Part shown: positions 1-10,417 of the stretch, piece after piece
Position numbering within the stretch: the stretch's first letter is position 1
Layout: each line of letters opens with the position of its first letter
Notes under the pieces: model-generated
What the model was told of the DNA's origin: nothing
Seen by the model: only the letters and a program-made list of their open reading frames with translations
Databases searched by the model: none
Program-made: the position numbers and the translations under genes
Origin: Nitrospirota bacterium
GTDB taxonomy: Bacteria; Nitrospirota; Thermodesulfovibrionia; Thermodesulfovibrionales; UBA1546
DNA: 33,465 nt
Direction of reading: 5' to 3'
Assembly: GCA_021824065.1 (NCBI GenBank)
Contig: JAKALU010000013.1
Span: 1-33,465, forward strand

Positions 1-2
1 AT

Positions 3-1019
3 CTAATAACAGAAGGGCTGCTTTCAAGGCTTACAAGGCCGCAGCTTGAAGCTGTCCTGGCACATGAGGCATATCACATCCTTTCAGGAGATTGTCTTGA
101 GGCTACAGTTGTAACAAGCCTCTTCGGAATGTATTCCTCCATGCTTGATAAACTTCAAAATCTTGCAGAGGAAGACACCGCTGGGTTTCATCCAGCATTC
201 ATACCTTTCTGGATTTTTCTGAAGCTAAGCAACCTGCTCAATCTATTCATCTCGCGTGAGCGGGAATACAGGGCAGATGCAGGTGCTATACGCATGACAC
301 GCAATCCTCTCGCAATGGCCGAGTCATTATACCTGATTTCAAAAAACTGGAGGGGCTCAGGATTTATAGGACGCGGCATTGAGATGCTCTGTATAGTTAA
401 TCCTCAGGTGAACTCATTAGACGAATCAGAAGGATGGTTAGCAGACATGATGTCAACACATCCTCCTTTAAGGAAGAGGATAGGGATATTATTAGATATG
501 GCCCATGCCAGTATGTCATGGCTTGAGACAAGGGCAAATTTAAAGACCGGGGTCTCTGATGTCTCGGAAGGGTTAAGCCAGAGAGAAGGGACACTCTCAG
601 AATTTATGTGCCCTTATTGCAGACAGCCTTTGTATGCAATATCATATGAAAAGACAAAGGTCTACCAGTGCAATTCGTGCAGGGGCGTTATGGTAGATAA
701 TGATAGGATTCCGAGAATAATCGTGAGAAGAGAGATCCCCTGTCCGGAAAGGATTAAGGCACTTGCAAAGGCAGTGATAATGGATAATCAGAGAAATCTG
801 ACGATAAGAAAACTAAGAGGTGCCGGGACAGGAATTAAGTCAGGCGTACTCTGTTTAAAATGCAATAACCCCATGTTCAGGACTTTTTACAGCCTTGCGT
901 ATTTGGTTGAGATAGACAGGTGCGGCATATGCGGTATCACATGGTTTGATAAAGATGAACTTGAGATGCTTCAGTGTTTGATAGAAAACCGGATAACTGC
1001 TGATAAGAACCTATCATGA
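3..1019 (+). CDS. M48-family metallopeptidase (5'-truncated by window edge) with C-terminal zinc-ribbon region
   Basis: Frame is open upstream of the listed ORF: LITEGLLSRLTRPQLEAVLAHEAYHILSGDCLEATVVTSLFG, with an HExxH motif (HEAYH). Later REREYRADAGAIRMT fits the M48 third-ligand region. C-terminus has CPYCRQPL..CNSCRGVMVD..CLKCNNPMF..CGICGITWFDKDELE (zf-TFIIB-like). Confidence 0.85.
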   Translation, partial: LITEGLLSRLTRPQLEAVLAHEAYHILSGDCLEATVVTSLFGMYSSMLDKLQNLAEEDTAGFHPAFIPFWIFLKLSNLLNLFISREREYRADAGAIRMTRNPLAMAESLYLISKNWRGSGFIGRGIEMLCIVNPQVNSLDESEGWLADMMSTHPPLRKRIGILLDMAHASMSWLETRANLKTGVSDVSEGLSQREGTLSEFMCPYCRQPLYAISYEKTKVYQCNSCRGVMVDNDRIPRIIVRREIPCPERIKALAKAVIMDNQRNLTIRKLRGAGTGIKSGVLCLKCNNPMFRTFYSLAYLVEIDRCGICGITWFDKDELEMLQCLIENRITADKNLS

Positions 1020-1546
1020 AAATGAAAGGCATTGCACTCTGGATAACAGGTCTTCCAGGAAGCGGCAAAAGCACCATTGCTGATGAGATTAAAAAAGTCT
1101 ATCCGAAGTTTATTGTATTAAGGATGGATGAGTTCAGAAAGATTGTAACACCAAAGCCTACCTATTCAGATATTGAAAGGGATATTGTTTATCGCTCACT
1201 CGTTTATCTTGCAAAGATAATGACAGAGCAGGGGCATAATGTAATTATAGATGCAACAGGAAACCTGAGAAAATGGAGAGACCTTGCAAGGAAACTCATA
1301 CCAAGATATGCAGAGATATATCTGAAATGTCCGATTGATGTCTGCATGAAAAGAGAAAGAAAAAGAATTTTTACGCATAAAGCTCCAAAGGGCATTTATA
1401 AAAAAGGCAAGGCTGGCTGGCCTGTGCCCGGAGTAAGAGTTCCATACGAAGAACCAAAAAAGCCTGAGGTCGTAATAGAGACAGATAAGGTCCCGCTAAG
1501 GGAGAGCATAAGAATTCTTAAGAATGTAATAAAAAGTTTTAGGTAA
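1016..1546 (+). CDS. Adenylylsulfate (APS) kinase-like P-loop kinase
   Basis: GLPGSGKST Walker A; C-terminal PVPGVRVPYEEPKKPEVVIETDK resembles CysC; overlaps the upstream gene by ATGA. Confidence 0.75.
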   Translation: MKMKGIALWITGLPGSGKSTIADEIKKVYPKFIVLRMDEFRKIVTPKPTYSDIERDIVYRSLVYLAKIMTEQGHNVIIDATGNLRKWRDLARKLIPRYAEIYLKCPIDVCMKRERKRIFTHKAPKGIYKKGKAGWPVPGVRVPYEEPKKPEVVIETDKVPLRESIRILKNVIKSFR

Positions 1547-1554
1547 TTAGAATT

Positions 1555-1734
1555 ATGGGCTTAATGTCGTTTACTTTTGCAATGTCGTTGTTACTTGTAA
1601 TCTTAGGTCGTGTTCTAAGAGCTAAGAAAAAAAGTTTGTTATATAAAGTCTTTTTGGTTCTTGGTATTGTAATATTCTTAACCGGCATATTAGAGGTTGT
1701 CTCTATTCTGATTTTCTTTGGAGGCTATAGATAG
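1555..1734 (+). CDS. Small hydrophobic membrane protein (59 aa)
   Basis: ATG at 1555: MGLMSFTFAMSLLLVILGRVLRAKKKSLLYKVFLVLGIVIFLTGILEVVSILIFFGGYR*; two predicted TM segments. Absent from the ORF track, probably for length. Confidence 0.4.
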   Translation: MGLMSFTFAMSLLLVILGRVLRAKKKSLLYKVFLVLGIVIFLTGILEVVSILIFFGGYR

Positions 1735-1785
1735 TTCCTGATTAAAAACATATCCCTCCGACAAAAAATAAGTTAAAATTTGTTT

Positions 1786-2793
1786 ATGGAAAAAATTGAT
1801 AGGGCATTTCTGAGATACATAAGATACACAGTCCAGTGGGCTATATTCTTTTTTCTTATCTACGCGGGGTACAAATTCTATTTATTTGTAGACTATTTCA
1901 CCTCCGGAAACATATCTGCACCCGCAGTCAGCAGACCACCGTCAGTTGAAGGATTCCTTCCCATAGGCGCTTTAATGTCATTAAAACTCTGGATTACAAC
2001 AGGTATATTCGACCGAATCCATCCCGCGGGGCTTGTGATATTTGTTGCAGCCCTTTTAATGGCATTGCTCCTCAAGAAAAGTTTCTGCGGGTGGATATGC
2101 CCGGTTGGTGCATTGTCTGATGCAGTATGGAAACTCGGCAGAAAGATATTCGGCAGGAACTTCATGCTAAAACCATACGCTGATTATCCTTTGAGGTCTT
2201 TGAAATATATCCTGATGGCATTTTTCATCTATGTAATTGTTGTAAAGATGCCACCTTTAGCAATCCTGCGATTCCTTGAAGGCGATTACTATAAGATTGC
2301 AGATGTAAAGATGCTCTATTTCTTTACAAAGATGACAGAAGCAACGTTTATCTCACTCCTGCTATTATTTATTCTTTCACTGCCATTTAAAAATTTCTGG
2401 TGCAGGTATCTCTGCCCGTATGGCGCTTTGCTCGGTCTTGTAAGTTTCTGCAGTCCATTGAAGATAACAAGGAACGTAGATGCATGCATTGACTGTGGGA
2501 AATGCACAAAAAACTGTCCCTCACTTCTGCCTGTTGATAAGAAAATAAGGGTGAGGTCTCCTGAATGTACAGGCTGTTTGACATGCGTTAGCCATTGCCC
2601 TGCAAAAGGGGCGCTTGATGTAGCGTTCACGAAGAAAAAGGTCTTAAATCCAGTATTATTCGTAGTCCTTATTTTAGTTCTGTTTTTTGGCGCAATAGGT
2701 ATCGGGAAACTGACAGGCAAGTGGAATTCAGTAGTCACTTATGAAGAATATAAGCAGATAATACCTCAGGCATCAATCCTCGAACATCCATAA
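1786..2793 (+). CDS. 4Fe-4S polyferredoxin membrane protein (NapH/NosR-like)
   Basis: Multiple TM helices, FCGWICPVGALSD and CRYLCPYGALLG motifs, two ferredoxin clusters CIDCGKCTKNCP and CTGCLTCVSHCP. Confidence 0.85.
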   Translation: MEKIDRAFLRYIRYTVQWAIFFFLIYAGYKFYLFVDYFTSGNISAPAVSRPPSVEGFLPIGALMSLKLWITTGIFDRIHPAGLVIFVAALLMALLLKKSFCGWICPVGALSDAVWKLGRKIFGRNFMLKPYADYPLRSLKYILMAFFIYVIVVKMPPLAILRFLEGDYYKIADVKMLYFFTKMTEATFISLLLLFILSLPFKNFWCRYLCPYGALLGLVSFCSPLKITRNVDACIDCGKCTKNCPSLLPVDKKIRVRSPECTGCLTCVSHCPAKGALDVAFTKKKVLNPVLFVVLILVLFFGAIGIGKLTGKWNSVVTYEEYKQIIPQASILEHP

Positions 2794-2817
2794 GGCTTGC
2801 CAGTGCTGCCATTTCGA

Positions 2818-2886
2818 GCCCAGGATGTGTCATGCTGAACTTGGTTCAGCATCTCGTGAGACCCTGAAACGAGTTCAGGGTGACAA
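2818..2886. repeat. Dispersed double-hairpin intergenic repeat
   Basis: TGCTGAAC-TTG-GTTCAGCA followed by ACCCTGAA-ACGAG-TTCAGGGT. Its antisense translation gives the familiar spurious string CHPELVSGSHEMLNQVQHD. Confidence 0.8.
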
Positions 2887-2890
2887 CTAA

Positions 2891-3253
2891 TTATTTCAGG
2901 CGCTCTAAAACCTTCTGTATCTGCTTTTTGTGATGTTCTATGATATCTTCCGGAGTGCCCCATGATGCTGATTTTTTTGCCAGAACGCCAACCACATTCA
3001 TAAGGCTCTCTTTTGTCGGCTTATCAAAATCTCCATCAGCCTCTTTAAATGCCAATCTCACACCTGAAACTACACTGGCATGTATGTCCTCATCGCTTGA
3101 ACGAATGCCTAACTGTTGCCTCGACCTCAGAAACGTCTCTTTTTGTGCCTCATAAAAGCATTTTACGATCAGGTCCCTTGCCTTGGACGGGGTGAGATCC
3201 GATAGATCGCTTTCACTAATACTCCACCTTTTGAATTCCTTAGGCTTTTTCAT
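2891..3253 (-). CDS. Hypothetical soluble protein (120 aa)
   Basis: Intact ORF with an AGGGAGG-like SD upstream on the minus strand. Confidence 0.65.
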   Translation of the reverse strand: MKKPKEFKRWSISESDLSDLTPSKARDLIVKCFYEAQKETFLRSRQQLGIRSSDEDIHASVVSGVRLAFKEADGDFDKPTKESLMNVVGVLAKKSASWGTPEDIIEHHKKQIQKVLERLK

Positions 3254-3407
3254 GCAAGCCTCCCTTCATGTTTTTGAATTGATGTAGGGAAAAAGTCAAG
3301 CATGGAGAGAAATTCCCTCGAAGGTCAAGAAAGCAGGCAGGCGTTGCTACTAATGCTTACCTGCTTTCTATGGATTAAACTATAAACTATTACCTGCTCT
3401 TACCTGT

Positions 3408-3737
3408 CTAACTTAAATGTTTGTTAACCAGCTTGGTCATCTCAAACATTGATACTGTCTTTTTCCCTCCAAATACTGCCTTTAAATTTTCATCGGCATT
3501 GATATTCCGTTTGTTCACTGTATCCTGCAGTTTATTCTTCTTGATGTACTGCCACAGTTTCTTGGTTACCTCAGTCCTCGGCAACGGTTTGCTGCCGACT
3601 ACCTTTGCCAGGGCATCACTAATCTTCATGGCTTTCATGAATGCCGGATTTGGTTTCCTTTTAGTCTTAGCCTTTGCAACTTTCTTCTTTGCTACCTTCT
3701 TCACTACTTTTTTCTTTGCTGCTTTTTTCTTTGCCAT
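3408..3737 (-). CDS. SWIB/MDM2-domain protein with Lys/Ala-rich histone-H1-like N-terminus
   Basis: Likely start is the internal Met at 3737: MAKKKAAKKKVVKKVAKKK...; C-terminal SDALAKVVGSKPLPRTEVTKKLWQYIKKNKLQDTVNKRNINADENLKAVFGGKKTVSMFEMTKLVNKHLS is a SWIB domain. Confidence 0.85.
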   Translation of the reverse strand: MAKKKAAKKKVVKKVAKKKVAKAKTKRKPNPAFMKAMKISDALAKVVGSKPLPRTEVTKKLWQYIKKNKLQDTVNKRNINADENLKAVFGGKKTVSMFEMTKLVNKHLS

Positions 3738-3946
3738 CTTTACCCCCTTTATATTTTTTAGCATCCTAACGATGCTATTACATCCTGATTCAGAAGCCAA
3801 GAAAATCCTACCAAACCTCGTTACTATTGTCAATTAATTTTTCTCTATCCTTTAAGGGGGAAAAGCCTCCGGGAATAGCTAAAGTGGGTTCCGATAAAGG
3901 ATATAAGACTGCTTTATGTTAAAATAAACGATTTATAGGAGAAAAA

Positions 3947-5032
3947 ATGAAAGTAGCTATTATCGGACTTGCGAATTCGGGAAAGACAACGATCTTTAAT
4001 GCCTTAACAGGGTTGAACCTTGAGACAACTATATATCCGACAGTAACTGCAGAGCCACATATCGGAGTGGTAAAGGTTCCGGATGCGAGGGTGGAAAAAC
4101 TCGCAGAGATTTACAAACCAAAAAAGACAACGCATGCAACTGTGGAATATATCGACTACATCGGCCTCACAAAAGGCGATGTGGAACAGAACAAAAAGGT
4201 CTTTGACCTTATAAAGGACGCTGATGCGGTTGTGAATGTTCTAAGAGGGTTTGAAGATGAGACAGTAATTCATCCATTGGGGAATGTTTATCCCCGGCGT
4301 GATGCAGAGACAATAGAGCTTGAGATGATATTCGGCGATCTGGAGCTTGTGGAGAAAAGACTTGAAAGGATGGAGCAGGGTTTAAAGAGAGGGAAGAAAC
4401 CCGATGAGACAGAGAAGAAGCTGCTTATTAAATGCAAGGAGGCATTAGAAAAAGAGACTGCCCTCAGGGATATGGAGTTTTCAGATGAAGAACAGAAGAC
4501 TATGAAACATTTACAGTTTATGTCAATAAAACCTGAAGTAGTTGTGCTGAATGTAGATGAGCATGAAATAAATTCTGAAAAAACCCGGGCAACGACTTCA
4601 GAATTGAAAACATTTTTCAAAGGGAAACAGGTAAAGATTTTGAATCTATGCGGAAAGATCGAGATGGAAATAGCCCAGCTTCCTCCCGATGAGGCAAAGG
4701 CATTTCTTGATGACCTCGGCATTGAAGAGCCTGCACTTAATAAACTAATACATGTAAGCTATGACCTATTAGGCCTTATCTCTTTTCTCACTGTCGGAGA
4801 AGACGAGGTAAGGGCATGGACGATTAAGAAAGGTACGAATGCACAAAAGGCAGCAGGCAAGATTCACTCCGACATAGAACGGGGATTTATCAGGGCAGAG
4901 GTCGTCTCATTTGATTATTTTATTAAATACGGTGATATGGCAGGTGTTCGCGAAAAAGGGCTTTTAAGGCTTGAGGGGAAGACTTATGAAGTAAAAGACG
5001 GAGATATAATAAATTTCAGGTTTAATGTGTGA
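3947..5032 (+). CDS. ychF: Redox-regulated ATPase/GTP-binding protein YchF
   Basis: GLANSGKTTIFNALTG P-loop; C-terminal TGS-like AWTIKKGTNAQKAAGKIHSDIERGFIRAEVVSFDYF. Confidence 0.93.
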   Translation: MKVAIIGLANSGKTTIFNALTGLNLETTIYPTVTAEPHIGVVKVPDARVEKLAEIYKPKKTTHATVEYIDYIGLTKGDVEQNKKVFDLIKDADAVVNVLRGFEDETVIHPLGNVYPRRDAETIELEMIFGDLELVEKRLERMEQGLKRGKKPDETEKKLLIKCKEALEKETALRDMEFSDEEQKTMKHLQFMSIKPEVVVLNVDEHEINSEKTRATTSELKTFFKGKQVKILNLCGKIEMEIAQLPPDEAKAFLDDLGIEEPALNKLIHVSYDLLGLISFLTVGEDEVRAWTIKKGTNAQKAAGKIHSDIERGFIRAEVVSFDYFIKYGDMAGVREKGLLRLEGKTYEVKDGDIINFRFNV

Positions 5033-5033
5033 C

Positions 5034-6515
<1,482 letters not shown>

Positions 6516-6674
6516 TTATCATTTTAGCATTTCTTTATTAAACAACGCAATCAGAGTAGCTTTTGGTAAGTAGCAAAACGTTTTTGTGGGTTGTCATGGG
6601 GATCGCCCTTCCTAAAGATTTGCTACATCTATCCTTTTATTGATTAAAATATTGTGTACAGTTTATAGTTTCCT

Positions 6675-7484
6675 ATGGATAAAACATGGAGATTTATTAA
6701 CTCAGGGCTGTGCAGTGCATCTTACAACATGGCACTCGATGAGGCGATTGCAGCCTCTGTTAGAAAAGGCGATTCGCCTCCAACGCTGAGACTATATGCA
6801 TGGGACAGGCCATCTGTAAGCCTCGGATGTTTTCAGAAAACCAGAGATGTAAACATTGAATACTGTCAGAATAGAGATATCCCGATAGTGCGGAGACCGA
6901 CAGGCGGCAGGGCAATACTCCATAGCAAAGAGCTCACTTATAGCTTCTCTGCGAAAACAGATAATGAGCTGTTTTCAAAAGGTATCTTTGACAGTTATAA
7001 AAAGATAAGTGCAGCACTGCACCTCGCCCTGTCAAAAATCGGGCTTTCAGCCGAATCAAGATTAATCAGAGAAAATCACCAATTGTCAATCGCCAATCGC
7101 CAATCAAAAAGTCCCCTCTGCTTTCAATCAGCATCCTATGGCGAAATTACAATTAATAAGAGGAAGGTAGTAGGTTCTGCCCAGAAGCGCTGGTCTGATG
7201 GGCTTCTGCAGCAGGGGTCAGTCCCTTATTCTATTGAGGAATCAGAGATACAGAAAATATTCAGGATTCAGTCTCCCAAGGATATAAAGGTGGCAATGGC
7301 AGGATTAAAAGATATGATTCCTGATTTAAACGACAAAGAGTTTAGAGAGATTATAAAAGCCTCTTTTGAGAAGACCTTCGATATACAGTTTATTTCGGCT
7401 CTTCCCTCTCAGGAGGAGGCGGCCCTTGCTCTGAAACTTGAGTCGGAGAAGTATCGGGCACCTGAGTGGAACTTTCGGCAATAG
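6675..7484 (+). CDS. Lipoate-protein ligase A family protein
   Basis: MALDEAI, RRPTGGRAILHSKELTYS, KVVGSAQKR, C-terminal KYRAPEWNF. Confidence 0.88.
   Translation: MDKTWRFINSGLCSASYNMALDEAIAASVRKGDSPPTLRLYAWDRPSVSLGCFQKTRDVNIEYCQNRDIPIVRRPTGGRAILHSKELTYSFSAKTDNELFSKGIFDSYKKISAALHLALSKIGLSAESRLIRENHQLSIANRQSKSPLCFQSASYGEITINKRKVVGSAQKRWSDGLLQQGSVPYSIEESEIQKIFRIQSPKDIKVAMAGLKDMIPDLNDKEFREIIKASFEKTFDIQFISALPSQEEAALALKLESEKYRAPEWNFRQ
7078..7118. repeat. Short AATCGCC-type repeat inside the lipoate ligase CDS
   Basis: caccaattgtcaatcgccaatcgccaatcaaaaag encodes HQLSIANRQSK in frame. Confidence 0.6.
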
Positions 7485-8427
7485 GTTCTAATTTCATCTC
7501 TGTTGTCTCATGAGGCTTAACCTCTGTAGAGAAATAGTAGATAAATGTTGTAGCAATTATAACAAGTCCTAAATAGCTCTGAACTGCGTAAGAAAAAAGC
7601 TGATACGGGATGGCGATAATGGTGCCTACTATTGGAATTAAACTGAATGGGGTACCAAAAAGAATAAGGAGAAAACTTACAGTTATGTACCCTGCAAAGA
7701 TTATGCAGTAAAGCCATAACGCAGCAGGATGATGATAGAGATATCTTATCGTCTCCTTTGTGGATCTCAAAGGCCCTTCCCCTTTAAACACAACCGCTGC
7801 CACGCCATATAAAGTAAGTGCAATTGTGCAGGCAATGAGGATAAGCCCAACGCAGAACAATAACAGCGAAAAGAATATCCCGAGGAAAAGGGCGAGGGTT
7901 GCTTCATGCTCTCTCGCAATAGATATAATGGCTGCTATTCCTCCTCCAAATATGCCGAGTATAAAGGCAACCCCTATAAATATCACACCTATTATTGCGG
8001 TAAACCCAACCAGAGGGAAGAAAAGCCTCTTACCCTCTGAAAAAAATATATTCAGATCAAACCTGACGGTATTATCTCTAACAGCCCTGCCTATCAAACC
8101 TGCAGAACCACCAAAGACATAAAGCCCTATGGATGCCACAACAAGCAGATAGATTATAAAGCTGACTAAAAACACAAGAAATAACCCCAGATACCTGGAA
8201 ATAATTTCTGATGGCTCTCTCATTGCTCCGAGAAGGTCCTTGAGCCTTGTTAACTCTGTCAGGTCAAGCCCGAACATCACAAAGGCAACCGCAAGCGGAA
8301 CCCCGATAAACACAAAAAAGCCTATGCAGCTTATAACCATCATGCCAAGTTGAATGAGCACAAGCTGCCAGTTCTTATTCACAAGCCTGAAACCGTTTTT
8401 TATAGCATCACTGTAAGTCATATGCAT
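7390..8427 (-). CDS. Polytopic membrane protein with Pro/Glu-rich C-terminal tail
   Basis: Several hydrophobic segments; 3' end overlaps the convergent lipoate ligase gene by 95 bp. Confidence 0.75.
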   Translation of the reverse strand: MHMTYSDAIKNGFRLVNKNWQLVLIQLGMMVISCIGFFVFIGVPLAVAFVMFGLDLTELTRLKDLLGAMREPSEIISRYLGLFLVFLVSFIIYLLVVASIGLYVFGGSAGLIGRAVRDNTVRFDLNIFFSEGKRLFFPLVGFTAIIGVIFIGVAFILGIFGGGIAAIISIAREHEATLALFLGIFFSLLLFCVGLILIACTIALTLYGVAAVVFKGEGPLRSTKETIRYLYHHPAALWLYCIIFAGYITVSFLLILFGTPFSLIPIVGTIIAIPYQLFSYAVQSYLGLVIIATTFIYYFSTEVKPHETTEMKLEPIAESSTQVPDTSPTQVSEQGPPPPEREEPK

Positions 8428-8503
8428 TTTAAGCCCGCAGATATTTTAGCATTATTTGACGTTATAGTTTACAAACATTTATAATTTTTGTTAACAAAAA
8501 AAA

Positions 8504-9280
8504 ATGGAACACAAAAAAATGGACGCTTTAACAAAAAAGATAATACTCAAGATTTCTGGCAACTCTATTAAAGAGGCGGATGATTTCATTGCTGTAGAGA
8601 AAAGACTGAGGATATTTATCAACAAAGAAGAGGTTATCAGCCTCTATTGCACACTTTCCATGATAAGAGAGCTTGTAGTCGGCCTGCTCATGACAGAGGA
8701 TATTATTAAAGGGGAGTGGTGTTCGGACAGAATGAGCATCGAATACGGTGAGGAGGTAGTTGTTAATATACAGGCAGCAGATATTGTCATATCTAAAGAA
8801 GGCAGGGTTATAACTTCAGGCTGTATAGGCGGAATAACATTCGCTAAAAAACCAGAGACTGAAAAGATAACAGATACATTTTCAATAGATACAAAGAGTC
8901 TTTTTAATATATTCAAAGAATTTCAGAGCCGCTCCGAGCTTTATCGGCTTACAGGTTGTGTTCACAGCGCTGCTTTATCAGATGGGAGGAATATCATTGC
9001 ATTTGCAGAGGATATAGGGAGGCACAATGCTGTTGACAAGGTTATAGGGTATTCACTGCTCGAGAACATAGCGTTTTCAGAAAAGATAATGCTTGCAAGC
9101 GGACGGCTTTCATCAGAGATAGCATCAAAGTGCTCGAAATGGGGCATCCCTGTACTTGCAAGCAGGACGGCTCCGACAAACCTTGCAATAGAAATTGCTG
9201 AATTGAGAGGGATAACACTTGCTGGATTTGTCCGTGGTGACAGGCTGAACGTATATACACATCCGCATAGGATTAGATAA
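8504..9280 (+). CDS. fdhD: Formate dehydrogenase accessory sulfurtransferase FdhD
   Basis: TSGCIGGITF, TGCVHSAALSDG, AEDIGRHNAVDKVIG, SGRLSSEIASKCSKWGIPVLASRTAPTNLAIEIAE. Confidence 0.9.
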   Translation: MEHKKMDALTKKIILKISGNSIKEADDFIAVEKRLRIFINKEEVISLYCTLSMIRELVVGLLMTEDIIKGEWCSDRMSIEYGEEVVVNIQAADIVISKEGRVITSGCIGGITFAKKPETEKITDTFSIDTKSLFNIFKEFQSRSELYRLTGCVHSAALSDGRNIIAFAEDIGRHNAVDKVIGYSLLENIAFSEKIMLASGRLSSEIASKCSKWGIPVLASRTAPTNLAIEIAELRGITLAGFVRGDRLNVYTHPHRIR

Positions 9281-9349
9281 ACAAAATAAAGCGGTTCTGC
9301 CTACAAAAGCCTTTATATCTGAATCCGGGTAATATATAATCAAAAATAC

Positions 9350-10384
9350 ATGTTCCCATTTGAAGCGCTGATAAACAGCATTGAAGAGACTATAGTACTG
9401 TTCGACAAAAAGGCTGTGGTAAAGTTCGTAAACAGGGCTGGAGAAGAGCTTCTTGGGAAGAGCCTGAAAGAGATAAGCGGGAAAAAATTTAAAGAACTAT
9501 TCCCCGAGGAAAAAGCCATGTCAGGATTCATAAGAAAGACCATATCCGAAGAACGGCCTTTCAGTGGTAAGAGTGTAGATATAAACATTGGGAGAATAGT
9601 AAATGTTGATTTCAACCTTTCACCTTTTTTTGTGCAGGATGAAACAAAGGGCGCTGTTCTTTCACTCAGAGAAAATATCGCCATTGTAGAGAGAGAAGAT
9701 TATCAGTTCGACTCCCTAATATATCTTTTGGGCACCATAGCACATGAGATTAAAAACCCTCTCGGCGGTATAAAAGGAGCAGCACAATTGCTGCGCGATA
9801 AGACACAGACTGCGGATATTGGCGAATATATAAACCTGATAATCAGAGAGACTGACAGGTTAAATTCGATACTTCAGAATTATTTAACCATCTCTAAGAG
9901 GCCATCATTCCACTCAATAAATATCCATGAGGTTCTTGAAAAAGCTCTCTCGATTTTAGATATTCCAATGAAAAACAAGAAACTTATTTTACATAAGATA
10001 TACGATCCGAGTCTTCCGAAGGTAATGGGAGACGAGGGGAAATTGCTCCAAGTATTCTTAAATATAGCAAAAAATGCAATAGAGTCAATGCAGGAAGGAG
10101 GAAGGCTGACAGTATCGACAAGGGTTTCAAGAGAATACGTCAGACAAAGGGGGAAACCCAAGCGCTGGGCTGTCATATCCATCAAGGATACAGGTGAGGG
10201 AATTCCCTCTGAGGACATATCAAAGATATTTCTGCCTTTTTATACAAAAAAGAAGCATGGAACTGGTATAGGCCTTGCATTGTCGAAAAAGATCATCCTT
10301 GACCACAGGGGATTCATAAAGGTCGAAAGCAAACTTAATGAAGGCACAACATTTAATATTTATCTGCCGTTTAAGGAGAAATGA
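9350..10384 (+). CDS. PAS-domain sensor histidine kinase, NtrB-like
   Basis: N-terminal PAS, HEIKNPLGGIKGAAQLL H-box, IKDTGEGIPSEDISKIFLPFYTKKKHGTGIGLALSKKII. Confidence 0.88.
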   Translation: MFPFEALINSIEETIVLFDKKAVVKFVNRAGEELLGKSLKEISGKKFKELFPEEKAMSGFIRKTISEERPFSGKSVDINIGRIVNVDFNLSPFFVQDETKGAVLSLRENIAIVEREDYQFDSLIYLLGTIAHEIKNPLGGIKGAAQLLRDKTQTADIGEYINLIIRETDRLNSILQNYLTISKRPSFHSINIHEVLEKALSILDIPMKNKKLILHKIYDPSLPKVMGDEGKLLQVFLNIAKNAIESMQEGGRLTVSTRVSREYVRQRGKPKRWAVISIKDTGEGIPSEDISKIFLPFYTKKKHGTGIGLALSKKIILDHRGFIKVESKLNEGTTFNIYLPFKEK

Positions 10385-10386
10385 TA

Positions 10387-10403
10387 AACATGCTTTGCAT
10401 GTT
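10387..10403. other. Short hairpin in the ntrB-ntrC intergenic gap
   Basis: AACATGC-TTT-GCATGTT, perfect 7-bp arms. Confidence 0.6.
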
Positions 10404-10417
10404 GCTTAGTAAAATCT

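Noticed and set aside
2766-2963. Minus-strand ORF containing CHPELVSGSHEMLNQVQHD
   Set aside because: Well-known spurious translation of a dispersed double-hairpin repeat; no gene-like context.
3328-3369. AGAAAGCAGG/CCTGCTTTCT inverted repeat as an intrinsic terminator for the SWIB gene
   Set aside because: No U-tract after the stem on the minus strand and a 22-nt loop; function unclear.
4288-4722. Long antisense ORFs such as this one inside ychF (also in guaB, cusA, aroA and others)
   Set aside because: Ser/Phe-rich mirror ORFs caused by codon bias of the true genes on the other strand.
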